The translations under genes and the position numbers were made by a program. 64,000 nt of DNA from Leptospira sp. WS39.C2 (GTDB lineage: Bacteria > Spirochaetota > Leptospiria > Leptospirales > Leptospiraceae), in contig NZ_CP162142.1 in assembly GCF_040833965.1 (NCBI RefSeq), positions 2,505,001-2,569,000 on the forward strand, given 5' to 3'. This document shows positions 6,680 to 16,241 of the stretch, piece after piece. The notes beneath the pieces are model-generated. The model saw only the letters and a list, made by a program, of their open reading frames with translations, searched no databases and had not been told where the DNA came from. Within the stretch, counting starts at the first letter, position 1, and each line of letters opens with the position of its first letter.

Positions 6680-9419
6680 CTTCTGGAAATTTCATCGATT
6701 TAAGTTCATGTGAGAACGGCAATTCTTGGAGTTTTTGTACTACATTTAAATACAAATCTTTTGCAGATACAATCAACATCATGTTTGGAGAGGTTTCAAT
6801 CAATCGATCTTTGCTTTCTAAATAAGTTTGGATCGAATCAATGAAGTGTTTTTTACTGCGTTCCCATTCTTGCGATGGGTGGTATTCTGGCCAATGGATC
6901 CGAAGCACATAAGCGGAACGTTTTCCACCAAAAGTTGCCTGCATAAAAGAACGAATCATCCAAGACAAACTATCCTTCAAAAACTCAGGTTTTCGTTCTT
7001 CTTTTTCAACAAGTACGTGTAAGGCAGGGATTACTTGTTTTAGTTTTTCCTGGATCATCCGTTTGTGAGAATCTAAAAACTTACTTCTTTCCTCTTTGCT
7101 TAGAAGGACAAGGAAAATCCCAGGGAACCCTAATGTTTCCATGTGGAAAGCTATAATGGATTCTGTTTGTAATAGAATTTCCCATGAAAACTTTTTCGAG
7201 ATGAAACGGTCGAGCCTAATTGTCTCATCCATTTCTAATGTTGCAAATCCAGATTCATCAAACTGTAAGTAAGGATCGTGGTGTAAAAAAATCAAATTAG
7301 AACGGGTGTTATAGTCAAGTCCCGATGAAATTTGGTTATGAAAAGAACCAAGAGAATCATTCAAAAATAAATAAGAGAATCGAGGAGAACCTAATCGTGC
7401 GATAAAGTTTTTTGTATAACCAACAATTCCATCATAGGAAATTTCATTTTCTCTATAAATTTTATCAAGTAAACTATATTCAAAACGTTTTTCTTCTGGA
7501 ATTGATGTGAAAATATTTTCAGGAATTGAAAGGGGTTTTGGACTAGTGGATTCTTCACGTTTTGTTACATGCGAAACCAATCGTTCCAACTCTGGATTAA
7601 AAATAGTCTCTCGTTTTTTTTGGACTGCATCCAAAATGGCCACTCGTTTCCAAGCAGCTGGAGGTAAAATTTTAAAACTCGTTTTTTTCACAGGGACTTG
7701 CATCTTTATATCGGGTTCCGATTTAGTTTCAATTCCTTCTTTATTATTTTCTATTTTTTTTAACATCACAGAAGATTCGTGATTCTCCGCAGGTTCCGAA
7801 AGGGATTCCCCTAACATTGGTGTTGTTGACCATTTCCTTTTTAGATTCGCAAAAAAAACAAATAAGACCCAAGGCCCAATAAAAACAAAACCAAAACTAA
7901 GTAAATACGGAGGGAAAGCAGAATATCGGTATACAGACAAACCTGAAACAATGCCCGGTTTACCTTTTTCTTTATCCAAATAATAAGAATGGAATTTATG
8001 ATGCAAAAATCCGACAGATTCTTTTTTGGAATCCTTATGCCTTAGTTTTGAGAGATGAGTCCCATTCCATTGCCTAGGATTGAATAAAACCTGTTCTTTA
8101 CTTTTATTATCAGATAATTTTACATCTACAAATGGAAAATAAAATTCATCTTTGTCTTTCTCTTTTTTAGCATATAATAAATTAGGATTGATGACAGTCA
8201 ATATTACAGCAGATAAAGAATTTTCATAATTTTGAATGGGGATTAGAAAAACCAAGTCCATCTCCGATTCAATTAAAATGGATTTAGGATTTTTTTTCAT
8301 TTTTTCTAATACTAGAAAAATTTCAGACCCAAATCGATTTTGGATGGTACGATCATTTCCGTCCATTTTCCATTCATAAATCTCGGATAATATAAATTCA
8401 CTAATGCCAAATCCATTATGATCATTTGCATAATTCGACTTAATGTTCTTCTCGAGACCTATCAAAGTATTTTCGATTTGGTTCAAACGATGTTTGGTCC
8501 AAGGTTTAAAATAACGATAGTCCGGAAACAATTCCCAACTGTTCTGATAAAAAATGAGCAAAAACAAATACACAATCATTGGGATTACAATTCGTTTTTT
8601 AAAATGAAATCCATTTGTGTGAACAACCATCCATACAAATCGGATATAAAATAAACCCGTAAAAGTTATAAGGAATAAGATAAAACTACCAAATCGAATT
8701 TCTTCTATTTCAGTATCAGCTTGTTTCAATAAATAAACAGAAAATTGTTCTTTGGTTTCAAATAAAAGTTTTGAAAATTCACCATCGAGTTGCCAAGTGA
8801 TTTCCTTTCCTTCTTTGCCTTGGAATAAACCTAATAGTTCATTACCTTCTCTATCTCCTGAAAGTATTGATTCATCATTGGTATAAAGAATTTTTTGAGT
8901 TTTTGGTTGGAATACCCAATAGAGATATCCATACTCTAAATTAGGATTTTGAACATAACCGTGTGAAGTTTTAAATTTTGGGAATACAATAAAAAACTTA
9001 CCTGTTGTGACTCGGTAAACATAATCCCCGTTCGATAAAATTTTGATTTTGCCCTCTAGTAATCCAGATGGGTCTTGCCTAAGTTCTTCTTGGAAAATTT
9101 CATTGGTTTGGTTTGTACTATGAATGAGTCTTAAAGAGTCATCATACAATCTAACAAATTCTAATTGTAACGATTTTTGAATTTGAGTTGTAACTTTATT
9201 TGCACGATAAGGCAATTCAGAGTCACGAACAAAAAACTCAATTGTATTCAGATACTCATTTGTTCTGTTTTCGTCATATCTTTCTAAGGCGGTGATTAAA
9301 TTGTTTTTTCTTTGGATGGGTCGAATCCATTCAAAATAACTGTAAAACAGAAAGGTTATGAGTAAAGAAACGGAAAGGAGACCAAAAAGAATAGACAGGT
9401 TTCCGAAATTTCGTTTCAT
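6651..9419 (-). CDS. Large multi-segment membrane protein, possibly sensory
   Basis: The product has 922 residues from the ATG at 9419. A TTG 30 bases upstream is open, but the ATG puts the export signal directly at the N-terminus. One membrane segment near residues 8-25 is followed by a ~220-residue extracytoplasmic region. Two segments follow (FILFLITFTGLFYIRFVW and IVIPMIVYLFLLIFYQ), then a second extracytoplasmic region, a further segment (LLSFGFVFIGPWVLFVFF) and a ~370-residue cytoplasmic tail. This layout recalls receptor-type signalling proteins, but no kinase, GGDEF or cyclase motif is visible. The function is unknown. Confidence 0.6.
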   Translation of the reverse strand: MKRNFGNLSILFGLLSVSLLITFLFYSYFEWIRPIQRKNNLITALERYDENRTNEYLNTIEFFVRDSELPYRANKVTTQIQKSLQLEFVRLYDDSLRLIHSTNQTNEIFQEELRQDPSGLLEGKIKILSNGDYVYRVTTGKFFIVFPKFKTSHGYVQNPNLEYGYLYWVFQPKTQKILYTNDESILSGDREGNELLGLFQGKEGKEITWQLDGEFSKLLFETKEQFSVYLLKQADTEIEEIRFGSFILFLITFTGLFYIRFVWMVVHTNGFHFKKRIVIPMIVYLFLLIFYQNSWELFPDYRYFKPWTKHRLNQIENTLIGLEKNIKSNYANDHNGFGISEFILSEIYEWKMDGNDRTIQNRFGSEIFLVLEKMKKNPKSILIESEMDLVFLIPIQNYENSLSAVILTVINPNLLYAKKEKDKDEFYFPFVDVKLSDNKSKEQVLFNPRQWNGTHLSKLRHKDSKKESVGFLHHKFHSYYLDKEKGKPGIVSGLSVYRYSAFPPYLLSFGFVFIGPWVLFVFFANLKRKWSTTPMLGESLSEPAENHESSVMLKKIENNKEGIETKSEPDIKMQVPVKKTSFKILPPAAWKRVAILDAVQKKRETIFNPELERLVSHVTKREESTSPKPLSIPENIFTSIPEEKRFEYSLLDKIYRENEISYDGIVGYTKNFIARLGSPRFSYLFLNDSLGSFHNQISSGLDYNTRSNLIFLHHDPYLQFDESGFATLEMDETIRLDRFISKKFSWEILLQTESIIAFHMETLGFPGIFLVLLSKEERSKFLDSHKRMIQEKLKQVIPALHVLVEKEERKPEFLKDSLSWMIRSFMQATFGGKRSAYVLRIHWPEYHPSQEWERSKKHFIDSIQTYLESKDRLIETSPNMMLIVSAKDLYLNVVQKLQELPFSHELKSMKFPEDGQNYYLYF

Positions 9420-9473
9420 CTTTCTTATTATCGGGTTGTCAATAGGCAAAAACCAATCGGTCTAAGGAAAGGA

Positions 9474-10448
9474 ATGATTTTTTATGTATTTTTAGATGGG
9501 GTTGGAATGGCAAATTACGATCCCAAAACCAATCCGTTTAGCCGATTTGCCAAAGGGTTTTTAGCTCCAGTTGGTGGGATTCCTAAGTCGGATATCGACC
9601 TTCCCATTGATACAAATCAGCTTCATTATGTAAAAACAGACGCTCATATGGGTGTGCCAGGCCTCCCCCAATCTGCCACTGGGCAAACTGCACTATGGAC
9701 AGGAATCCCTGGGCCAAAAGTACTTGGGAGGCATGTGAGTGGGTTTCCAACAATCACCTTACGAAAAATCATCGCCAAATATTCAATGATCAAGGTTTTA
9801 AATGAAGAAGGTATTCTCAGTGATTTTTTAAACTGTTTTTCGCCACCTTACTTAAAACATGTGGAAGAGAAACCAAAACTTGTATCTGCATCTACACTTG
9901 TCCAACTCGCGAGTGGTAGACCTCTTAAAAACTTTGAAGACCTCCGAAGTGAAAGAGGTTTATATATGGACCTTACACACGAAATTATGGGTACCCTCGG
10001 GATTGATATGTTAAAGGAAGGAGATCCATTATTAGAAAAAAGGGATCCTTTTTTACTTGGAAGTAAGTGTTTCCAACGATTTTCAAATTACAAACTCACT
10101 TTGTATGAATACTTTATCACCGATAAAGTAGGTCATGCAATGGACTGGGAAAAAGCAGAGAAAGTGATCTTTAACTTAGAATCTTTTTTCAAAGGTCTTC
10201 TTTCAAACATTGACCCTACGAAAGATTTACTCATTGTTTCCAGTGATCATGGGAATATGGAAGACTTAAGCCAAAAGAATCATACAGAAAACCCGGCGGC
10301 CACCATCCTATTTGGTAAGGATGCTGACCGCTTCGCTGAAAATATACACTCGTTAGCTGATATTGTCCCAGAAATTTACAAAACTTTTGGTTTAGAACAA
10401 GCTCTATACAATACCCACACGAATGAGTTTCTAATGGAAACCAACTAA
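9474..10448 (+). CDS. Alkaline-phosphatase-superfamily metalloenzyme (phosphoglycerate mutase-like)
   Basis: The 324-residue product carries the scattered metal-binding motifs of the iPGM/phosphopentomutase branch: FLDGVG at the N-terminus (D8), the nucleophile region SATGQTALWTG, and the C-terminal pairs DKVGHAMDW and SSDHGNMED. At 324 residues it is much shorter than classical GpmI (~510) because the inserted transferase domain is missing. It is therefore not a confident phosphoglycerate mutase. A GGAAAGGA ribosome site precedes the ATG. It is divergent from the large membrane protein gene and convergent with the TPR gene (4-base tail overlap). Substrate unknown. Confidence 0.75.
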   Translation: MIFYVFLDGVGMANYDPKTNPFSRFAKGFLAPVGGIPKSDIDLPIDTNQLHYVKTDAHMGVPGLPQSATGQTALWTGIPGPKVLGRHVSGFPTITLRKIIAKYSMIKVLNEEGILSDFLNCFSPPYLKHVEEKPKLVSASTLVQLASGRPLKNFEDLRSERGLYMDLTHEIMGTLGIDMLKEGDPLLEKRDPFLLGSKCFQRFSNYKLTLYEYFITDKVGHAMDWEKAEKVIFNLESFFKGLLSNIDPTKDLLIVSSDHGNMEDLSQKNHTENPAATILFGKDADRFAENIHSLADIVPEIYKTFGLEQALYNTHTNEFLMETN

Positions 10449-11614
10449 AATTCTAAATCATTCCCCGAATCAGGTTTTCCTGAATATGAATTCGGTTTGT
10501 TTGTATTAGAATCTGACGATACATCGGAATCTTCTAAATCATTATGGTCAGTAAACTGATCTAGAGATTCTTTTTTCCATGCAATCGCCTTGTCGGTAAT
10601 CTGGTTTTTAGGGTATTTATCTACTATTGTTTGGAAAATACCGGCAGCTTTTTCAAACTTTCCTTGTCTGAAATAAATAGTTCCTTTTTTATAAAGTGAT
10701 GCTTGGTCGAGAGAATAATCTCCGTTATTCAAAACTTTATTGATATAAGTTAATGATTCTGTTTGTTTTCCTAATGCATCGTAAGCTAAAGCAATATAAT
10801 ACAATGCTTCTTCTTCTTTTTTAGGAGAAGGGTTTACTGTTAATGATTTCTGAAACAATTCGATAGATTTGAAATATTGTTTTTTTGAATAACTATCTTT
10901 TGCATCTTTAAAGACAGAATCTTTGTATTCACCAACAACTTTTTCATCTGCACCTGCAAGGCCATCTTGGGTTTCGATGTATTCATCAAACACATCAAAT
11001 GAAGCCCAATCTTTTCCCATTTTACGTAGAGTTCGCCCCCAACCAATTCTTGATTCAGTATGATTTGGATCTTCTTGTAGGGATAAGACGTAGTTCTTAC
11101 GAGCAGTTTCGTATTGGCCAATTTTATAATAATGATCACCCAATGCCATAAATGCTTTGGATCTAAGTTTATTATCAGAACTAGATTGTAAAACTGATTC
11201 TAAATGTGCTTTTCCTTCTGGTTCATTACCAACTTTTAAAAGTAAATTCCCAAGGGAATAACTGAGTTTGTCTTTTTCATCAGATTTCCAATTTGGATTT
11301 TTTTTGAGTTCTTTATAAATATCTAATGCTGGGTAAAAATCAGAATTTTTTTCGAGAGCCCTTGCTTGGTTGTATTTAATTTGAAACTCGTATTTTTCCA
11401 AACCCCGTTTCCCAGCCAATTCAGAAAAAATGGCAATCGCCTTTTCTTTGCTATGTGGATTTGTTTGTTTTAAATATTCTTCTCCTTCTGCAATTTTTTC
11501 GAGAACCAACTGGGATTGGTCTTCTTTTGCAGAAATATTTGTTTGGTAATAAGCAGTGGAGAGACCAGCTACAATAAATAACAAACCAGCTAAAGATACG
11601 ATCACTCGACTCAT
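10445..11614 (-). CDS. Membrane-anchored TPR-repeat protein
   Basis: The 389-residue product has an N-terminal transmembrane or signal-anchor helix (IVSLAGLLFIVAGLSTAYY) followed by about eight TPR-like helix pairs. Clear units include KAFMALGDHYYKIGQYETAR, EALYYIALAYDALGKQTESL and LYKKGTIYFRQGKFEKAAGI. The C-terminal ~40 residues are a polar, low-complexity tail. It is translationally coupled to the upstream fibronectin-like gene by an ATGA overlap. A scaffold role in the envelope is likely from the fold, but no partner can be named. Confidence 0.7.
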   Translation of the reverse strand: MSRVIVSLAGLLFIVAGLSTAYYQTNISAKEDQSQLVLEKIAEGEEYLKQTNPHSKEKAIAIFSELAGKRGLEKYEFQIKYNQARALEKNSDFYPALDIYKELKKNPNWKSDEKDKLSYSLGNLLLKVGNEPEGKAHLESVLQSSSDNKLRSKAFMALGDHYYKIGQYETARKNYVLSLQEDPNHTESRIGWGRTLRKMGKDWASFDVFDEYIETQDGLAGADEKVVGEYKDSVFKDAKDSYSKKQYFKSIELFQKSLTVNPSPKKEEEALYYIALAYDALGKQTESLTYINKVLNNGDYSLDQASLYKKGTIYFRQGKFEKAAGIFQTIVDKYPKNQITDKAIAWKKESLDQFTDHNDLEDSDVSSDSNTNKPNSYSGKPDSGNDLEF

Positions 11615-13296
11615 AAATTACCTCTACCCACTTGATTTAGGGTTTGATTCGTCCAAAATTCAACTCTCGATGGAGAATAGGATTTGGTTTCCTTTTTCAA
11701 AAAACACTTTAAGGCTTTTTTAGTATCACCCGTTTTCAAAGCACTGACACCCAAGAAAAACAGAGCCTTCCCTCTTAAGTATGAATTAGTTTCATACTTT
11801 AAATATTCTTCCAATCTATAAACTGCTGTTTCGAATTTCTTCTGAATGACTGTTTCTTTGATGATTCGATTGAGTTCAGTTTGCCCTAAATCATAAGTAA
11901 CTGTTGCCTGTGTTTCTTGTTTGAAATCATTCACAGGCTCTAAATTTTCTTTTGGTGGAGCAATTTCAGTCGGAACAACAGCATGTTCATTTTTGTATAT
12001 TTCAGATTTCTCTGGTTCTTTTTTGGGTTTAGATTCCGCAACTATATCTGGTTCATCTTTCGGAAGATTATCTTTTGAAAAATCATACTTAAAATAAGAT
12101 ACGTTTTCTTTTAAATTATAATCTTCTGGGACGGAGCTAGACTTCGCAGTCACGCCAAAATACAAATCATCAATTTCTTTCAACTCTTTGATAAAAAAAT
12201 TGGTTTTAGGGTGTACAACAGTTGCTACTTTAACTACTGTACCTTGGTTAAAAGAAGTCGATCCTTGGTTTAAAGGTTTTACAGAAGCATATAATGTATA
12301 AATTGTAGTTTCGTCAGCAGCCTCTGGACTAAGCCAACTGATAACTGCACCTTTTCCAACTCGTTCATACCCAAGCCCTCTAACATGTAAAGCACCACTT
12401 AAATTTGGAGTTGATTCATTTGAAGCAACTTCTGGATTTTCTCTTTTAGGTGTTTGTTCTACAATCACTTCCGCATTTGTTTTATCAGTTTGTTTGATAT
12501 AAAAAACTCGTAATGTAGATTTTTTATCTTCTAAAGGAAGGGTCTCTTCGCCTCCCCATTGTTTTACGGAAACTCCGTAGTATAATGTTTGAGATTTACT
12601 CAAATCTTGATCGAGAAATGTTGTTGTTGGATGTGTGAGTTCGGAAAGTTTTTCCGCTTTTTGCATAAGAGGAAGGCTTGTGAGAGGTGAACTCGAACGA
12701 TAAACAGTATAAACAGTTCTACCAGCAATGGCACCAGTTGGTGCTGTCCAATTCAATCTAACAAATCGTTTTTCAATATTGGCTGTAATTCCAGAAACAC
12801 CACCGACCATCGATTGGATGTTTGTATCTTGTGGAAAGGCTGGAAAATCTGGATTATCTCCTACAACAGGTGTTCCATTCTCTTCCGCAATGGTTACTGG
12901 CACAATTGTATAGTTCTGGTTTGCAAAAAGTTTCACTTCACGTTTTCGAACATCGGAAACCATCACAACAGCGAAATAATAGGTACCTGGTTTTAAATTA
13001 TAATCAAAATAAACACGAGTTGCATTTGGACCCGATGCTTTATATCGCCCTAGTGAGTCAGCAATATATAGTTTATCTGGGCTATCAATCATCACATTGG
13101 AACGAGCAACAATGATTTCCCCATCTTGTTTCGGAGAATCCCAATCAATACGAATTGATTTTTTATCAGGTAATAAACTTGCGTGGATTGCCTTTGCAAT
13201 TGAGGGATAACGACTCTCCTCAAATCCGGAGTCTGCCCATACCGGGAATTGTGAAAATAGCAGTACAACCGTCCAGAGGTGAATCGAGAACTTCAT
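11611..13296 (-). CDS. Secreted fibronectin-III-like protein with C-terminal TPR region
   Basis: The 561-residue product has a signal peptide (MKFSIHLWTVVLLFSQFPVWA). At least three fibronectin-III-like units start near residues 30 (KKSIRIDWDSP), 180 (KRFVRLNWTAP) and 310 (GKGAVISWLSP), each with a following xYxVYxS or similar strand. A charged linker (~400-460) leads to a helical C-terminus with TPR character (YRLEEYLKYE, KALFFLGVSALKTGDTKKAL). It is cotranscribed with the membrane TPR gene (ATGA overlap). It is probably periplasmic or surface exposed; function unknown. Confidence 0.7.
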   Translation of the reverse strand: MKFSIHLWTVVLLFSQFPVWADSGFEESRYPSIAKAIHASLLPDKKSIRIDWDSPKQDGEIIVARSNVMIDSPDKLYIADSLGRYKASGPNATRVYFDYNLKPGTYYFAVVMVSDVRKREVKLFANQNYTIVPVTIAEENGTPVVGDNPDFPAFPQDTNIQSMVGGVSGITANIEKRFVRLNWTAPTGAIAGRTVYTVYRSSSPLTSLPLMQKAEKLSELTHPTTTFLDQDLSKSQTLYYGVSVKQWGGEETLPLEDKKSTLRVFYIKQTDKTNAEVIVEQTPKRENPEVASNESTPNLSGALHVRGLGYERVGKGAVISWLSPEAADETTIYTLYASVKPLNQGSTSFNQGTVVKVATVVHPKTNFFIKELKEIDDLYFGVTAKSSSVPEDYNLKENVSYFKYDFSKDNLPKDEPDIVAESKPKKEPEKSEIYKNEHAVVPTEIAPPKENLEPVNDFKQETQATVTYDLGQTELNRIIKETVIQKKFETAVYRLEEYLKYETNSYLRGKALFFLGVSALKTGDTKKALKCFLKKETKSYSPSRVEFWTNQTLNQVGRGNL

Positions 13297-13376
13297 ACTT
13301 AGATTTTCGGTGGTTATCTCCCTCGAATTGAATTTTTCGTTTGTACTTTCCCCTCTTTTCTGGAAGATTTGTCATT

Positions 13377-14036
13377 ATGTCCGAAACGGAATACTACCGT
13401 TCCCAAACGTACCAAGAATATCTCCTTTCAAGCCACAGAAGAGAGGTTTGCCCACCAGAAGATGTATATGCATTTTTTAACTGGAAGGGACTCACAAACT
13501 TAGTCGATTTTGGGAGTGGGCTTGGGTTTTATTTTCAGGATTTCCGAAAGTGGTTTCCCAATGTTTGGATCTGGGCTGCTGAGTGCCAACAGGACATCAT
13601 CGATAAAATTTTACGCCGAAAACTTATGGAAGGGATTGAACAACTCACTCCATTTCATATGGACCAATCAGACCACCCACTCCTTCCCGAATGGGTACCT
13701 GTTCCTGAAATTATTTTTGCATCACTTTCTTTATCTACCTTTCCTAATCCTGGTTTGGCGATGGATGGACTCATCCGTTCCATGAAAACTGGTGGAAGAC
13801 TTTTTATCGTGGATTGGTCAAAAACAGAATCTGGTTTCGGTCCCAAAATCAACGAAAAAATCTCAATGGATAAAATGAAATTTTTAGCAGAAGAATACAA
13901 ACTCGAAGTGACAAAGTCAGGAAGGATCTCCGAACATTTTTATGGAATGGAAGTTCGAGCAAGTTCTCATTTTATTTATGGATATTATGATTTAAAAGAA
14001 GAGGAAGATGAGGATTCTGCAGTTTTTAAAATGTAA
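13377..14036 (+). CDS. Class I SAM-dependent methyltransferase
   Basis: The product has 219 residues from the ATG at 13377, chosen because a GGAAGA site lies 9 bases upstream. An upstream in-frame start at 13341 would add 12 residues with no ribosome site. Motif I is LVDFGSGLGFY, the acidic end of strand 2 is IWAAEC, and the later strands PEIIFASLSLSTF and GGRLFIVDW complete a Rossmann-like methyltransferase fold. The substrate cannot be told from sequence. It is transcribed divergently from the fibronectin-like gene. Confidence 0.8.
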   Translation: MSETEYYRSQTYQEYLLSSHRREVCPPEDVYAFFNWKGLTNLVDFGSGLGFYFQDFRKWFPNVWIWAAECQQDIIDKILRRKLMEGIEQLTPFHMDQSDHPLLPEWVPVPEIIFASLSLSTFPNPGLAMDGLIRSMKTGGRLFIVDWSKTESGFGPKINEKISMDKMKFLAEEYKLEVTKSGRISEHFYGMEVRASSHFIYGYYDLKEEEDEDSAVFKM

Positions 14037-14077
14037 ATCCTAAGGACCAAAAGTATAATCCCTCACCTCATAATTGT

Positions 14078-15361
14078 ATGTGGAGTGTGGAACAAAATAC
14101 TATCATCCAAAGCCAATATCCCATCATCCAAGTTATCGCTGGTGCAGGTTCTGGTAAAACTGCAACGATGATAGGTCTCCTAGAAAGAAGAGAAATATTA
14201 AATCAGATTTTAGCAGAAGAAACACTGATTGTAACTTTTACAAAAAAAGCCACAAACGAATTCAAGGAACGATGCCTAAAAAAAGGACTCTCCAATCAAT
14301 ATCATATTTCTACCTTTCATTCATTTTGTTATTCCTCTTTAAAAAAATGGAATCAAACAAAAAATTGGTCAGAATACAAACTACTTTCAGAATCTAAAAA
14401 ATGGGAAATCACAAAACAGCTATTAAATGACTATAAAAATAAAATTGGAGGTGTTCCTTTTCCAATAGTTCTTGCAAATCGTGGAACCTACTTACGCAGT
14501 TTATCAGAAGAAGTTTACGAAAAATACATCAATTCGTTTCAAATTTGGAAAAAAGAAAACCATTACTTCGAATTCGATGATTTGATTTCTGATTTTTTAA
14601 ATTTTTTAGAATCAGAAGAATCAATTCCTATGAAAAAAAAATGGAGGTCACTCATCATTGATGAATTTCAAGACACTGATGAAACCCAATTGGAGATCAT
14701 CAAAAGAATGAAATTTGAATGGATCACTGTAGTCGGTGACGATTGGCAAGCAATCTACGGATTCCGAGGGGCAACGCCAAAGCCTTTTTTAGAATTCCCC
14801 ATTCATTTCCCAGATGCAAAACAATACAAACTTTCAACAAATTATCGATCTACGAAAACCATTATCAAAAAAAGTTTATTTCCCATCGGTCACAACAAAA
14901 TAAAAATACCAAAGGAAACTTTTTCATTTAGAAATCAGAATGGAACATTTCAATTACTCAAATTCAAAGAAAAAGAGATGAGCCTCTCTTCTCTTTGGAA
15001 AACTCTGCAATCCATAGACCCAAACATAATTCTCCTTACGAGGAGCAATTTTCGCAAACAAGAATGGATCCAGGTTGGTGTTCCCATAAATCAAGTTTTG
15101 ACAATTCATAGTGCAAAAGGTTTGGAATTCAAAACTGTTTTAGTAGATATTAGCCAAGGTTGGTCCCGTAACCTCCATTCCATTGACATTGAGGAAGAAC
15201 GAAGGATCCTATACGTTGCTCTCTCTAGGGCAAAAGACAATTTAGTGGTTCTCATCAATGCTGTTTCTGATCCGAAAAGTCTCTGCGATCAATTTAGTGA
15301 AGACTTTTCCCTTTGGAACAAGATACGAAATCGTACTTTACGGTGGACTAGACTCTGGTGA
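14078..15361 (+). CDS. Compact UvrD/Rep-type superfamily 1 helicase
   Basis: The 427-residue product carries the SF1A motifs in order: Walker A AGAGSGKT (residues 21-28), TFTKKA (motif Ia), IIDEFQDTD (Walker B), GDDWQAIYGFRG (motif III), LSTNYRS (motif IV), TIHSAKGLEFK (motif V) and LYVALSRAKDNL (motif VI). It is much shorter than UvrD, Rep or PcrA (~650-750), so the 1B/2B subdomain insertions are greatly reduced. It is probably a DNA-dependent ATPase/translocase in repair or recombination. Its stop lies 14 bases before the tRNA-Val gene. Confidence 0.88.
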   Translation: MWSVEQNTIIQSQYPIIQVIAGAGSGKTATMIGLLERREILNQILAEETLIVTFTKKATNEFKERCLKKGLSNQYHISTFHSFCYSSLKKWNQTKNWSEYKLLSESKKWEITKQLLNDYKNKIGGVPFPIVLANRGTYLRSLSEEVYEKYINSFQIWKKENHYFEFDDLISDFLNFLESEESIPMKKKWRSLIIDEFQDTDETQLEIIKRMKFEWITVVGDDWQAIYGFRGATPKPFLEFPIHFPDAKQYKLSTNYRSTKTIIKKSLFPIGHNKIKIPKETFSFRNQNGTFQLLKFKEKEMSLSSLWKTLQSIDPNIILLTRSNFRKQEWIQVGVPINQVLTIHSAKGLEFKTVLVDISQGWSRNLHSIDIEEERRILYVALSRAKDNLVVLINAVSDPKSLCDQFSEDFSLWNKIRNRTLRWTRLW

Positions 15362-15375
15362 GATGGTTTTACCTT

Positions 15376-15449
<74 letters not shown>

Positions 15450-15457
15450 AGACCAAT

Positions 15458-15477
15458 TGTTTGGATTCACCCAAACC
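15458..15477 (+). terminator. Possible terminator after tRNA-Val
   Basis: A six-base stem (GTTTGG at 15459-15464 with CCAAAC at 15471-15476) with a six-base loop follows the tRNA by about ten bases and is succeeded by T-rich sequence starting about five bases later. The stem is short and the T-run is not immediate, so this is tentative. Confidence 0.3.
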
Positions 15478-15560
15478 AAGTTTTCCAATTTTTATTTTTC
15501 TCACCGCCAAACAAAGTTTCGACTTGCCATTCTAATCCATTCCTTTCAAATTCGAACACG

Positions 15561-16241
15561 ATGAAACCGAAGTTCCTAGCAGAAGAATTTTTACTCGCTT
15601 TGTACTTTTTTGTATTTAGCATCCTATCAGGTATCGTTCTTTTTTATGCTCCCTATGAAGCAGGAGTGAAGATCGCAAGCTTAACAGCATTATTCCATGT
15701 TAGTTTTGTTCTGATCTGTATCCTATTTCATTGGCACACACCTTATCGAATTTGGAAATTTTTAGTTCCACTTTCTGTTTTTATGGTATTTCCGGATTGG
15801 TTTTTATCTTCCATCTTACAGGTATTAGTTTTTCCAGAAGATGGTTTTGTAAAAATTGGAACAGTAGCTGGTTATATGGCAGGACTTTGGGTGATCCCAC
15901 TTTTTTTCTGTGTTTATACCGGTATCAAGTTAGAAGAAAGATCTGTTTCCATTATTGGAACTGGTATTTGGGTTGGACTTGTGAGTTTAATCATATTTGG
16001 AACTTCTGAAGCATCGATGTGGGTATTAGGATCATGGTACGCACAAAATGTCAAAATGTGGGGCCATGTTGCTTATTATGTTTTAGTTCCTGAAATGATA
16101 TTGGGTATCACCGCATACCTTGCTTACCAAGGATTTTCTTACTCGAATTATCTTTTCCAAATTGCCATTGGTTTTCTTGTGATGATCCTTTACATCGGAA
16201 ACCTTTCATTCTTTTACCTCCTCATTGAAAAAATTCTGTAA
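15561..16241 (+). CDS. Polytopic membrane protein of unknown function
   Basis: The 226-residue product is almost entirely hydrophobic, with about six or seven membrane segments, for example LALYFFVFSILSGIVLFYA, LTALFHVSFVLICILF and ILGITAYLAYQGF. No family motif is recognised. The 3' end overlaps the next gene by 17 bases, so it is probably cotranscribed with the SGNH gene. It could be an envelope protein belonging to the acylation-like module that follows; this rests on position only. Confidence 0.55.
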   Translation: MKPKFLAEEFLLALYFFVFSILSGIVLFYAPYEAGVKIASLTALFHVSFVLICILFHWHTPYRIWKFLVPLSVFMVFPDWFLSSILQVLVFPEDGFVKIGTVAGYMAGLWVIPLFFCVYTGIKLEERSVSIIGTGIWVGLVSLIIFGTSEASMWVLGSWYAQNVKMWGHVAYYVLVPEMILGITAYLAYQGFSYSNYLFQIAIGFLVMILYIGNLSFFYLLIEKIL

